The notes under the pieces were generated by a model. The model was not told where the DNA came from. It was given only the letters and a program-made list of their open reading frames with translations, and ran no database searches. A stretch of 64,000 nt of DNA, from the NCBI RefSeq assembly GCF_002288925.2, contig NW_022098045.1, positions 10,073,540-10,137,539 of the forward strand, given 5' to 3'. The DNA is from Delphinapterus leucas. Lineage: Eukaryota > Chordata > Mammalia > Artiodactyla > Monodontidae. The first letter of the stretch is position 1, and every line of letters begins with the position of its first letter. A program made the position numbers and the translations under genes. This document shows, piece after piece, positions 24,261-37,634 of this stretch.

Positions 24261-27200
24261 CTGCACGCGACATACTTGAGATTTGCAGTCACGTTTAATT
24301 CCGGAGACCTTTAAAGATTTTATCTCCCCCGCGGAGAAATGGCCTGGAGTTCAACACACGTTTATTGAACGTGTTTTAGTTGCAAAATCCCGGGGTAAAG
24401 GTGTAGGGGATGCAACAAGGAAGAGAAGACGGCGCCTGGAGCTGTCCCTTGATGAGCACATTGTCCTTTTATACCCAAGGGCTGCATTCGTTCTCCTCCA
24501 ATGTAAAAAGTATTTCAATGGCGGGAGATGGAGATTGCTCCTGTAGCGCTCAGGATGGGTGACTGCTTGCCAACCACAGAGGAGGTGCTTGGCTTAAAAG
24601 TATTACAAGAGTGAGCACTAGCCTGCCACAGGAAAAGGGAATGGGGACTCCATGCAGAGGGAACAGAATGGCGTGTTTGGGGGAACCGCAAGAACCTCAG
24701 TGTGGCTAGAGCACAGGATCGCAGTATATAGGAGCTAAAGCTGAGGTCAGAAAAGTGGACAGAGAATAGTTGATGAAAGGTCCTATATTCAGTTTGTTCT
24801 CTTATCCAAGGGAAACCAGGGAGCAGTTAAAGATTTATAAATGGAGGAATAGCAAGATCTGATCCATTTACTGGAAATTTTGGTCTGGTTACAATACAGA
24901 AGGGGGATTGGAGGGAAGAGAACCAGTTTGGATGGTGGTGTTATAGTTTATCTAGGAGATCTAAAGTCCTGAGCTAAGGCAATGACAGTGAAGAAGGAGA
25001 GGAGTGGGCAGATCCTAAAGAGACTTTGCAAACTAATCCTCAGGAGTTAATGACTGGCTGGATATGTAGGATAGGGAACAGGGCCATGCCTAGGATGATT
25101 CTTTTTGTTTTTTTTAATCTTTTTTCCCCAGCTTTATTGAGATACAATTGGCATATAACATTTTGTAAGTTTAAGGTGTACAATGTGAAGATTTGTCAAA
25201 TTTTTTTCTTAGGTGGCATTAAACAAGATGGAAACTACAGATGGAGGCAGGATTCTGGGGGAAGAAGTCAGAGGAAATGCAAGGGCAGAAAATACGTTTT
25301 GGGACAGGTTGAATTTTGTTGCCGGTTGGAAATAGCCAATATGTTTGTGTGTTTATTCCTCCATCTTATTCCCAAAAGATTTAAATCATTAAAAGTTCCA
25401 ATAGGTAGCAGTCAGAGGGTCAGGGCTAACAGTTAAAGATGGTAGAAGTGGGTAAGATTGCCCAAGTGAGAAGAAAGGAGTACCGAAAGGCAGAACACTG
25501 TTAAGAATAGACTAGAGAGGCTGGTCACCAAATGAGAGCAGTGGTATTCTGAAAGCTGAGAGAAGAAAATTACAAGAATGTCTCATGACCCAGAGAAGTT
25601 GAACAAGATCCAAGAGGTGTTCATTGGACTGACAATTAGGAAATGTTAAGTGATCCTACTGATAGTGGTAGAGGTAGAGGCAGAAGAAGCCAGATGGCTT
25701 TAGGCCAAGTGAACGGGAGACCAGGAAGTAGAGAGAGTGAAGTTAGACTGTTCTTTCAAGAATTTAGAAGGGGAATGAGAGAGGGTGAAAGCTAGAAGAA
25801 GTATGGTCCAGGAAAGGGCCTCATTTTTTAATACAGGGAAAACCTTCACCTGAATATAGGCTAATGGAGAGGAGAAGAGGTTGAAGATATAAGGGGCAGT
25901 GATTATTGGTTAGAGCAAGACCTGAAGGAGCACAAAGGGATGGATCCAATGTGGCAGTAGAGATGTGAGCCTTGGTTTAGAGGAATGCTGTCTTGGGGAA
26001 AGGAGGAGGTGTGGATATAGACATGGAATTTAGTCTCCTTCTGAGGCTCTCCTCTGTGCCAGTCCCTTGAATGCCATGTTCTTCAGGGTTCTAACTTTTG
26101 TCCTCTTTTAACTTGACACATTTGTTCACACAAATGGACACCTTTATTTTGATCACTGCCAAATCTGCTTTCAAGGTAATCTCTTTCCACGAGTAGATTG
26201 CCTAATAGAAGAAGTTGAAACATATCATGTCCAGCACTAAATTAATTCTTTCCTAGCGGATTCCTCCTCGTGTATTTCTAATCTTGCCGCATAGCTCTAC
26301 TAAGCCATTCAAGCTGGAAACTGGGAGTCATCTTTCATTTTTCCCTCTTCTGCACCCTCAAATGTGTTCTTTGCCACCAAGTTTTATCAGTTCCATCTCC
26401 TGAGTACATCTTGAATTCATCTCCTTGTTTCTGAACCACATCTTCATCAAGGCCCTTGTTACTTCTCACCAGGGTTATTGAAGATGCCTCCTAACTCATC
26501 TCCCAGACCTTAGCCTTGTCCCTCTCAAAACCAGCCTCCACACTGCTGCTCAGAGGATTGTTCCTAAAAGCAAATATGATCCTGTCACTCCCCTGCTTAA
26601 AATCATTGGATGGCCCCTGATTACTTTCATTGTAAAGTTCATAGTCCTTAGCCTGGCATTCACAGCCCTCCCTGGTAGGGCTTTTCCATGATTACCTCCT
26701 TCTCTTCCCCAGCTGTCCCTGTGCTCCAGCCATCCTGAACTTCATGCTGCTCTCCAGTCTCACCAAGATCTCCCTTCCAATCTCCTGTTCCCTCTCCCCG
26801 GAACCCACTTGTCTCCATTTTTTAGCAGTGTCACCTCTTCTGTGCTCTGAGATGTTTCTCAATTCCTCCTTGAAGCCTTCTCTATGCCCAGGCTAATTTA
26901 CATCCCTTTACCAAACTACTCGCCAGGTGGAACTGGAATCTTCTTTTACTTATCTGTCTCTGCCATCGGACTCCTTCAGGACAGGGACTGTTTTCAACTC
27001 TGTCCTTACAGTGGACAATGCCTGGACATAGTATGTTCTCAAAAACTACTTCATTAATTATGAAGGGAGAGAGTCAGAAAGTTGAAGGAGTTTATAAGCC
27101 CATTGGCCTCTCTTTATGAAGCATGCAAGGAAGTAAGAAAGTGGAAGGGGGTGGAGCAGTATGCAGTTGGGGGACAGGATTAAAGGTCTGGAATGACTGC

Positions 27201-30200
27201 TGTGTGGAAGGCTGACCAGGGAGAAGGAGCTTTAAGGCACAGTTCTATCATATCTTCCTTCAGTGCTAAATATTAATGTCACAAATATTTTATACTCATT
27301 AGAAAATATTAGTATCTACCAAAGCTTAATCATGAAATCAAATGGAACTGGACAGGACTGCAGAGATCATCTTACCCAATCCTTTCATTCTTCACACAAG
27401 GAAACAGACCCAAACAACTCATTTTCTTAGGTTGTGCAGCACTTCAACTCCAGAAATGGCACTACAGTCCAGCGTGTTAATTATTTTACTGCCTCATGTT
27501 GCCATTTGCTTTGTTTCACATGTTTCTGTGATTTCATAGTTTATATACTCTAAAAGGGACACTTTGGAAAGGGTAGGGGAATATGTTCCAGTGATGAGAA
27601 TAGAGTAACTGAAAGAGTATGTTTTCTCTTAATTCCCTTAATGTTTCTTAGGAAATCGTTTCCTAGAGAATATTGCCTGGATTTTTCTGGTAATACCAAG
27701 AATTTCAAGTTTTACTCTCTACCATTAATAACAAGCTTTTCTCTCCCAAAAAGTTTTTATTTCAAGTGTCATTTTTTGAAAATGAAAAGTTAATCAGGAG
27801 TGTGGCTATTCAAGTCTTCTTAGGTAACTTTCAGATTCCTTTCACACTTCTAAAGTCAATTAATGGGATTCCATATAATTAACTGTATTTAAGGTATTAT
27901 GGATAATCATAATACCTTGCAAATTTTCTCCCAAAGAATAAGCCTTATAAGAAACAAGTAGGGACTTCCCTGGTGGTGCAGTGGTTAAGACTCCTGCCAA
28001 TGCAGGGGACACGGGTTCAATCCCTGGTCCGGGAAGATCCCACATGCCGCGGAGCAACTAAGCCCATGTGCCACAACTGCTGAGCCTGTGCTCTAGAGCC
28101 TGCAAGCCACAACTACTGAGCCCATGTGCCTGGAGCCTACGTGCCGCAACTGCTGAAGCCCGTGCACTGTAGGGCCCGCGTGCTGCAACTACTAAGCCTA
28201 CGTGCTGCAGCTACTGAAGCCTGCACGCCTAGAGCGCATGGTCTGCAACAGGAGAAGCCACCACAACAAGAAGCCCACGCACCACAACAAAGAGTTACCT
28301 CCCACTTGCCGCAACTAGAGAAAGCCCGCGCGCAGCAACGAAGACCCAACGCAGCCAAACAAACAAAAAAAAGAAATAAGTAGAAGGGGTCTTAGCAATT
28401 ATTTGTTTAATAGAAAGATGTCAGTGAATAATCATGAGTAAAAATTTTATCTTAGTCTAAAAAAAGAAGACTGCATAGGTTATTCAGAGACTAAAAGCTG
28501 AATACTTTTAATCCATTAACATTTTATGTATAGCTTCGTAGAAGTCACTGAAAAGATATTTGATTAGATAGTCAAATATCTTCCCAGTCATATTAATAAT
28601 GTGCTGTGAAAAGGACTAATTAGTGCAACTTATATTTGCACACTTATATGTATATACACAAAGTATATGTATATTTATGTAATTTTAATATTTTCCTTCA
28701 TATTCATATGAACATTTCATGATAACTTGCCTCTTACCATGCATTATGAATAACCACCCATTAGTTCTCCTAGTAAACAGTTGTTCCTTAATAAACTAAA
28801 CAGAACATTGGTAAATTAAGCAGATGAGTAATAAAAGACACTACAATCTTCTACAAAGTAAATGCTGACAATTTATTTTTAGGAAGCAGCAGCAACAGTG
28901 CTTAAACTAGTGCTTCTTAGAGCTGAACCAAAGACCATAATTCAAATGGGAAGGTAAGGTATATTCTAATAAAAGTCTATTTTTTTAATCATTACCAGCT
29001 GATAATTACAGTGATAATGACATGGGGAAAAATATTTCTTATACAGACTCTGGACTGAACTCTCAGAAAGGAGAACTTCTATATGTAAAAGTATAAAATC
29101 ATGAATGAGAATGATGAACATTAAATTCAAGATAGTGGTTACCTCTGCAAAAGAGAAGGGAGGAGAAATTGAGGAAGGGTATACAGGGGACATTAATTGT
29201 ATCTGTAACATTTTGGCTGAATGGTAGGTCTACAAGTGTTCCTGTTATCTTATTCTCCATACCTTTTTAGTTATCCCCAAAATATTTCATTAATAAAAAA
29301 GGAAACTTCCACTTGAAAATATCTTTAATAACATCACTCTACTTTACTTGGGACATCACATGGTATGGTTTAAACTATGTAATGTCCCAAGTAAACATTT
29401 TGCTGGTAAAACAGGTGGGGAATAAGAGAGATCTATTATTTTTAGACTCATCATTGTCCTTTTAAGAGGAGGTGTGTTTTAACCTTTATATTGTAAAATA
29501 AAACAAAATACAAAAGCCACATCAAGCAAATGTATAGTTTTATGAAGTTTCTCAAAGGACCTCCCCCAACCAACTGCAACTACCATCTAAGCCAAAAAAT
29601 AGAACACTGCCAGGTATCCCCAAAACTCCCTACCATGTATCCTGCCCCATTCACAGTTTCCTCCCTCCCCCTCAAATCGACCACCATTCCAAATTCTGTA
29701 GCAGTCACTTATCCTGTTTCTTCATTGCCTCAGCACCTAAATAAGCATCCTCAGGCACGAGAGCCCAATTCTGCCCATTTTTTAATTTGGTGTCTTTTAA
29801 GTCTCTTTAATCCACATATTCCCCCTCCACCCCTTTTCTTTCCTTACAATTTATTGTTGAAGAACCTATAGAGTTTCCCTCAGTCTGGTTTTGCTGATTG
29901 CATATTCAAAATGCAGTTCACCATGGTCTAAGCGGCTGGATCCAGTGGCCTAATCCCTTTGGCAAGACTGCAGGTGTTTTTACATGAGACGGTATATAAT
30001 ACCTGCTTATATCTCCTTTTGGCATGCTAGTAGCCATTGATATTCATTGCCTACACCCTAGAGCCATTAATTTATTGGGGGTTGCATAATGGTGATATTC
30101 TAGTTTTGTTTTCATTTGTTAGCTGGAATGATATCAAAAAGAGATTCTTTCCTCCTTTACTCTTGGCTTACCTATATTGAACATTCTAATTTGAATCTTT

Positions 30201-33200
30201 TGAGGACCTCGTCCCTGAACTCCAGACTTGTATATCCAACTGCTCATTCCACATATCTGTTGGATGTCTGATGGGCATCTCAAACTTCTGTCCAAAGCCA
30301 CGCCTCCTGCAGTCTTCCACATACCACCTTTCCAGTTCCTCAGGCCTAAAACCTTCGGGATCCTTGACTTTGGTCTCTTTTACTTCCAAACCCAGCCCAT
30401 CAGCAAATCCTGTTGTCTTTACCTTCCAAACATATTCAGAATCTGACCACCTCTGCCACCATCTCTTGCTTGGGTGACTTGATATAAAGTTAAGTTCTTT
30501 TTTTTATTATTTTGTTTTTGATTTTTAAGGATTGCACTCTTTAAAGTTTGATTTAATAACATTTTATAATTATGTAAAACATTTATATGGCTCCAAAGTC
30601 AAATCTACGAAATGAGTTTCCTTCACAAAGTCTAATTTTCATTGCTTTCTTCACACTACCCTCTCTCCCTCTATGTAGGTAACCATTTCGAATAAGTTCT
30701 TAGTTTATCATTTTCCTTTTTTTTTTTCTATAAGAGACACATACATATATTTGTACTTCCCTTATGTTAGGAAATGAGACTGATACATAAACTGCATACA
30801 TCATACACACTTTTCTCCATCTTGCAATTGTCAGTTAACAATATATCCTAGTCATCAGGTATTCAAGATTTTTAATATTTAAGGATGGTTTCTGAGTGTT
30901 ACCAATAACACACTAAGCATAAATTTAAAATCACATCCAGTATCAATTTAGATCACATATATAACTTTTGGAGAGATGACAGAATTAGCAACTCTTCTCC
31001 TGTGAAGACTCCTCCCTATTTAAAAATAAAAATATTTTCCTAGTGGATATTATGCATGTCAATAATATCATCATTAAAAATATTTGTAGCATATTGTATT
31101 CATGATATGATATCAAGGATTTACATTGAAGGGGCACATATCTTAAGTTTTCTGCCCCTGGGATTATCTTTTCTACCTATTTTTGAGATTCCTCATTCTC
31201 ATATCTATCCAGTTTAGCATTTGAACAGGCCTGTTGCCTGTTAACCATTTGGATATAGAGTGCTCAAAAATGACTAGATTAAACCCTAGGCACCAAGCAA
31301 CTATTTTGGTTGCCATATTCCTAAATTTTCTGGATTGTTGGGTAGTAAAGATGGAAGCACTTTCCAAGAGTCTTCTAGCCTCCTAATAAGTGAGTCTGAG
31401 AAGGCACAAAAGGTCTAGAAGTTGGAGTGGTCAGGAAAAGCTACACTGGATTACTATAGGCGAGTTTAATTCCCCCTCCCAGACTCATCCTTTTCTCTAG
31501 AATATTTGGTCTTGGGAATTTACAACTTTCAAATTCTAATCAATCATAATAGAAAGCCAAGAAGTGCCAAAATTAAATATGTCTGCCTAAAAATATAAGG
31601 ATAGTAAAAATCAGTGAACATAGCATTTTCTCTTTGATCAGAATCTAGATTCAGTCTTGGAACGAGAGTGACTTCCATCAAAGGCATGTGAAATATATAT
31701 GATTAGATTATTAGAATTTTCTCTATTGTAATTTATTTTTATTGATGCAATTTTAAATGCATATTCACATTTTAGAGAGTTTTTATTTAACATAGTTTAA
31801 TTTTTCAAAGGTATGAAAGATTTCTAATTATTCTGATTATAAAAAGTTATCTACATAGTTTTTATACTATTAATGAGAGCTTGAAAACAAAATTAAATTC
31901 TCTGTATCAGTACTTAATTTAATATTATCATGTAACTGAATGTATTCTTTTCAAAGCTTTGTCTACCATACTCTCTTTATTGACGGAATCACTTACCTAT
32001 GTGCCTCAGACAATGCCTTAGATACTGTAACACCATCTGCATTTCTTAAAAATGTAAGTAATTTCTTTTACTGCTTTGACTTTTTCAGTTATTGAAATTA
32101 TGAGGTCTGTTTTATAGTTTATTGGTAATAATGTCCCTAACCAAAAGCAGATCTGTCTATATAGCAGAGCCATTAGTGACCTTCAGAGATTTCTTACCTT
32201 CATCCCTCATCTGTCTTCTGCTTCTACAATTCCCCTAACTCTCAAGCAAGATCTACAAAGATGATTAACCCAGATCATCTTTGGAATCTCTCATATTTAT
32301 TTTGTTCTTTAAAAATAAGAAAAATTAAGCTTTACTAATATTTAATATACCTTCTCAATAGCATATGTATTTAATTTTCAAATAATTATAGATAAGACAC
32401 TTCTGGCAGAAAATATGAATCAATTATGAGTTAAATGAAAAAAAAATTTTTTAATCAAGATATACTACTTTTAGAGAACGTTTTACCTGAAAGTTGCCAA
32501 CAAATATGAAATATGATAAATAGAGTACTTATGTGTATGTACTTATACAGATACATGAGATTTTATAAATTTCTTAAAGGCTAGTTAACCTTCTCAATAG
32601 ATATCATCTACTGCTGACTATCACCCAGTGTCTAACTTCCAACTAGAATAAGACTGTGAAAGGCAGTCTCAGAGACAGACTAGGGCTAAACCATTATTCT
32701 GGTAATTTTATGATCCAAATAGTATGTTTTTTTCTTATTTTAAAAAGTTAATAATACTAATCTTCAATTTTATTCACAAATATATAATTTATGAAAAATA
32801 TTTTAACAAAAAATATTAATGGAAAAATCGGTCAGCTGTACTATAGTTATTAATAGTTATTCTCCAGTCACATTATGCATATATTTCATTTGTTTAGTGT
32901 ACCAACTTGTTTTAACACAACTCAAACTGTAACCATATATAGAATCAAGGATTATAAGGCCTAATATTGTAATTCACTCTACATTTATGCCTAGACAATT
33001 GTTAGCATCTACATGATAAACACTGCTAGCCATTTAACTGACTATACTCTAATTTTTTTTTCCCTCTCTGCCATTATGGAAAAACATCCAACTTTTCCAA
33101 CTTTCCAAAACCAGACTGCATGATTTTTACCACTGCTTTTCGGGTGATACAACATTAAGTACAAACAATTGTCAGAATTCCTTCTTAAAGCTTTGAAATA

Positions 33201-36200
33201 TCATATAACAACCCTATAGGGTTTGGAAGATAGTCTCATGACATTTAGTTGGGATTGTTTTGTTATCATTGAATGGATTTTGAGGGTAAGAGCAGGAGGG
33301 GAAAATGAAAAGCACTTACTTAGAGAATATCAGTGACTCCTATCCTTCCTTGTCTGCCAGAGGTGAACATCTGCAAGTCCCCTCAAGTCTTCAGAAATAC
33401 CAATACCAAAGAATCAAGGTAGCACCTGCAATCTCACGATACGAGATATGAGATATGAGCACACTTTTCATTAATACTGCATCTTTAAAATAGAAAAGAT
33501 ACCCTGCCACCAAAATTCTAGAACTGTTCTGGTTTCTTTTATTGCAAGTTTCTGCCAAACTTTGCTTCAAATAAACACTTACTATGTAATTCTCCAGTTG
33601 AAATTATCTATATAATTTAAATATTTCCATTAATTTCCCCAGGTTAGTGAGACTTTTCTGAGAAATCCTTTGATGTCACAAGGACATTTTTCTCCATCAA
33701 ATGCAGTTGCTACAGATTTTCAACAAGTATTAGGAAAGTATATGGTATGTAACCTCCAAGTGTGGTCCTAAACATTGTCAGTATTACATCTGACAAATCA
33801 GTTAGGAATTATGAGTTAAGAGCTGTTAAGGTGAATGAGAACTAAGAACTTCTATCTCTATATAATGATAAGGAATGATATCCATGAAATATTGATAAAT
33901 ATTGAATAAAGCAAGACAGAGAAAATATATATGGTATACTGTTATTTACTTACCATCCTTATATGCAACCATTTAAGAAAGAGGGAATAAATACAAATAT
34001 GTTTGCTTATAGCAAAAAAAAGGGGGGGATGGGCGGACAAAGGAAGGATAAACCAAAAACATTTCAGTGGTTGCCTGTGTATGGATGGGGACAAGAATAG
34101 AAACTAGACCTCTCTGAATGAAACTTGTCTTGCAAATTCAACTTGGAACCATGTAAATATTTTACACAATTTTAAAAATTATAATAATCATAATCATTGT
34201 GTAAATATTTTACACAAATATTAAATTAAATATTTTTAAAGTAGTCCCTCAGCAGAAATTAACATTGTAAATCAACTATACTTCAATAAATTTTTTTTAA
34301 AAGAGTAGCCCCTTTTAAGTGAAATAAGACAGTCACAAGAGGACAAATACTGTGTGATTCCACTTATATGAGGTACATAGAGTGGTCAGATTTATAGAGA
34401 CAGAAAGTAGCAAGGTGGTTGCCAGAGCCTGGGAGGAAGGGAGGAGGAGAAGTTATTGTTTAATGGGCACAGAGTTTCAGTTTGGGAAAATAAAAAGGTT
34501 CTGGAGATAGATGGTGGTGATATACTTAATGTGAACATACTTAATGCCACTGAACTATACAGCTAAAAATGGTTAAAATCATACATTTTATGATATGTAT
34601 GTTTTACCATAATAAAGTTTTTTTTTCTTTTATTGGAGTACAGTTGCTGTACAATATAAGTTACAGGTGTACAATATAGTGATTCACAATTTTTAAAGGT
34701 TATACTCCACTTATAGTTATTATAAAATATTGGCTATATTCCGTATGTTTTACAATATATCCTTGTAGCTTATTTTTTTCCTAATAGTTTGTACCTCTTA
34801 ATCCCCTACACCTACCTCACCCCCCTCCCCTTTCCTGACCCCACTGGTAACCACTAGTTTGTTCTCTATATCTGCCAGTCTGCTTCTTTTTTGTTATATG
34901 CCTTAGTTTGTTGTATTTATTAAATTCCACATGTAAGTGATATCATACAGGATTTGTCTTTCTCTGTCTGACTTATTTCACTTAGCATAATGCCCTCCAA
35001 GTCCATCCATGCTGCTGCAAATGGCAATATTTCATTGTTTTTTACAGCTTAGTAGTATTCCATTGTATATATGTATACCACATCTTCTTTTTGTTTTGTT
35101 TTTTTGTTTTTACCACATCTTCTTAATCCATTCATGTGTTGATGGACACTTAGGTGGCTTCCGTATCTTGGCTATTGTAAATAATGCTGCTATGAACATT
35201 GAGGTGCATGTATCTTTTCAAATTAGTGTTTTTGGGTTTTTTTCGGATATATACCAGGGAGTAGAATTGCTGGGTCATATGGTAGTTCTATTTTTATTTT
35301 TTTGAGGAAGCTCCGTACTGTTTTCCACAGTGGTTGTACCAATTTACATTCCCATCGTCAGTGTATAAGGGACAGACCAAATATTTGATGATACTAAGGA
35401 ATTTTTTTAGATGTGATCATGATGTTGTGGTTTTGTTTTTTAAGAAAAACAAGGCCATATCTTTTAGAGATACAGATTGAAGCATTTACAGATTAAAATA
35501 ATAGACTGTCTAGGGTTTGCTTTAAAATAATACATTTGGGGAAGGAGTAATCAGTAGTAGTACAGATGAAATAAGATTGGCCATGTGTTGATAACTGCTG
35601 AAAGTAGGTGATGGGTACACTAAACAATTCACTCTGCTTCTGTATATGTTTGAACTTTTCCATAATAAAATATTTTAAGTATACTTGCATTAGTTTTCTA
35701 TTTATGGTAACAAATTTGTATGGTGGGCTTCCCTGGTGGCGCAGTGGTTGAGAATCTGCCTGCCAATGCAGGGGACACGGGTTCGAGCTCTGGTCTGGGA
35801 AGAGCCCACATGCCGCGGAGCAACTAGGCCCGTGAGCCACAACTACTGAGCCTGCGCGTATGGAGCCTGTGCTCCGCAACAAGAGAGGCCGCGATAGTGA
35901 GAGGCCCGCGCACCGCGATGAAGATAAAAATAAATAAATAAATAAATAAATAATTTGTATGGTAACAAATTACCACAAATCAGCAGCCTAAAACAACACA
36001 CATTTTATTATCTCACAGTTTTTATGAGTCAGGAAGCAAGGCATGGTTTAACTGGGTTTTCTGCTCAGGGTCTCACAAGGCTGCAGTGAGTGTGTCAGCC
36101 AGACTATGTTCTCATCTGGAAGCTCTGGGGAATAATCTGCTTCCAGCCTCATTCAGACTGTTGCAGAATTTATTTCCTAAGAGCTGTGCGAGGGATGCAG

Positions 36201-37571
36201 CTTTTTGCTGGCTGTTGGCTGGAGGACACCCTCGGTCCTAAAGACTGATAGCAGTTCTTTGCCACGAGGGCGTCCTCAGCACAGCTGCTTGCTTCTTCAA
36301 GGCCAGCAGAGGACTCTCTCACTCCAGTCGGCTAAATATTATATAATATGATGTAATCACAGGAGTGACCTCCATCACCTTTGCTTCCATTCGTCAGGGG
36401 CAGATCACACTGAAGGGGAGGGAATTTTATAAAGATGTGACTCAGTGGGGGTCCCCACAGGGTGAGTCCACCACAATGCCTGAAGAAGTAACTAAGGATA
36501 GATATATTAAATTTGTATATTCTCTTATGGAGAGTTCTGCAATATTCAACACAGCTAAAATATATAATTAACATAGCTCCCTGAAAACCCTGCGAAAATA
36601 TTCACATTTTAAGCAGTTAACACATCTGACATCAAAGAATTTTGTTTAACATGTATAAACTAACCTGGTGAGCTTCAAATCTGTAGAAAATTTTATAAAA
36701 GGTGTTGACTTTTTTATACTATGATTAGAAAAATGCACACAGCAAAAAAAAAAGTAGTTTTGAGAGAGTTTTTAATATATTTATATATATAAATGTACCA
36801 AATGCCATTGAATGGACTCTGAATACATTATCTTAACAAAACTTAGATGAGTCTCTTAATCTTAAAAGATTAAGCATTTTTTAAAAGGAGAGAAAAAGAG
36901 AAAAGGAATAAAAAGAAAAATCAAAGATTCACCATTTATCTTAACTTGATTATGTCTTTTTTTAATTAATTTTTATTGGAGTGTAGTTGCTTTACAGTGT
37001 TGTGTTAGTTTCTGCTGTACAGCAAAGTGAATCAGTTATACATATACATATATCCACTTTTATTTGGATTTCCTTCCCATTTAGGTCACCACGGAGCACT
37101 GAGTAGAGTTCCCTGTGCTATATCTTAACTTGATTATGTCTTAATAAAAAATTTTAACCCATGTTTAGAAGCATCCACTAAACATTTCTTAACACAAGCC
37201 ACAAAAACCTTATTTCCAAATAAGGTCACATTCACAAGTATCCAGAATTAGGACTTAAAAGAATCTTTTTGGGGAGACACAGTTCAACTAGGAATTCCCT
37301 CTTTTCTACATTCCAACTAGTGAGCTCCTCACAGAACATTAATTGTAAGTTGCATGGTCCAGTGACCAAGATCAGAGTTCTGTTTAAGGTAGATTTGATC
37401 ACTTGCCAAAGAGCAGGGGATTTTAATATCATTTTTATATTTAAAAATAATGCTCATTAATAAAGTGAGATAATACAAAAGTATAAAAAGTGAAATATAA
37501 ATATCTCCTACAATCTCAATCAAACCCCCTGAGGTGAACACTCTTAACAGTTTGGTGTGTAAGCTTCCAGA

Positions 37572-37634
<63 letters not shown>

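Noticed and set aside
24056..24292. Divergent minus-strand gene at the CpG-rich region
   Set aside because: The only frame there is a GC-rich chance frame of 78 codons. A divergent non-coding transcript remains possible but unsupported.
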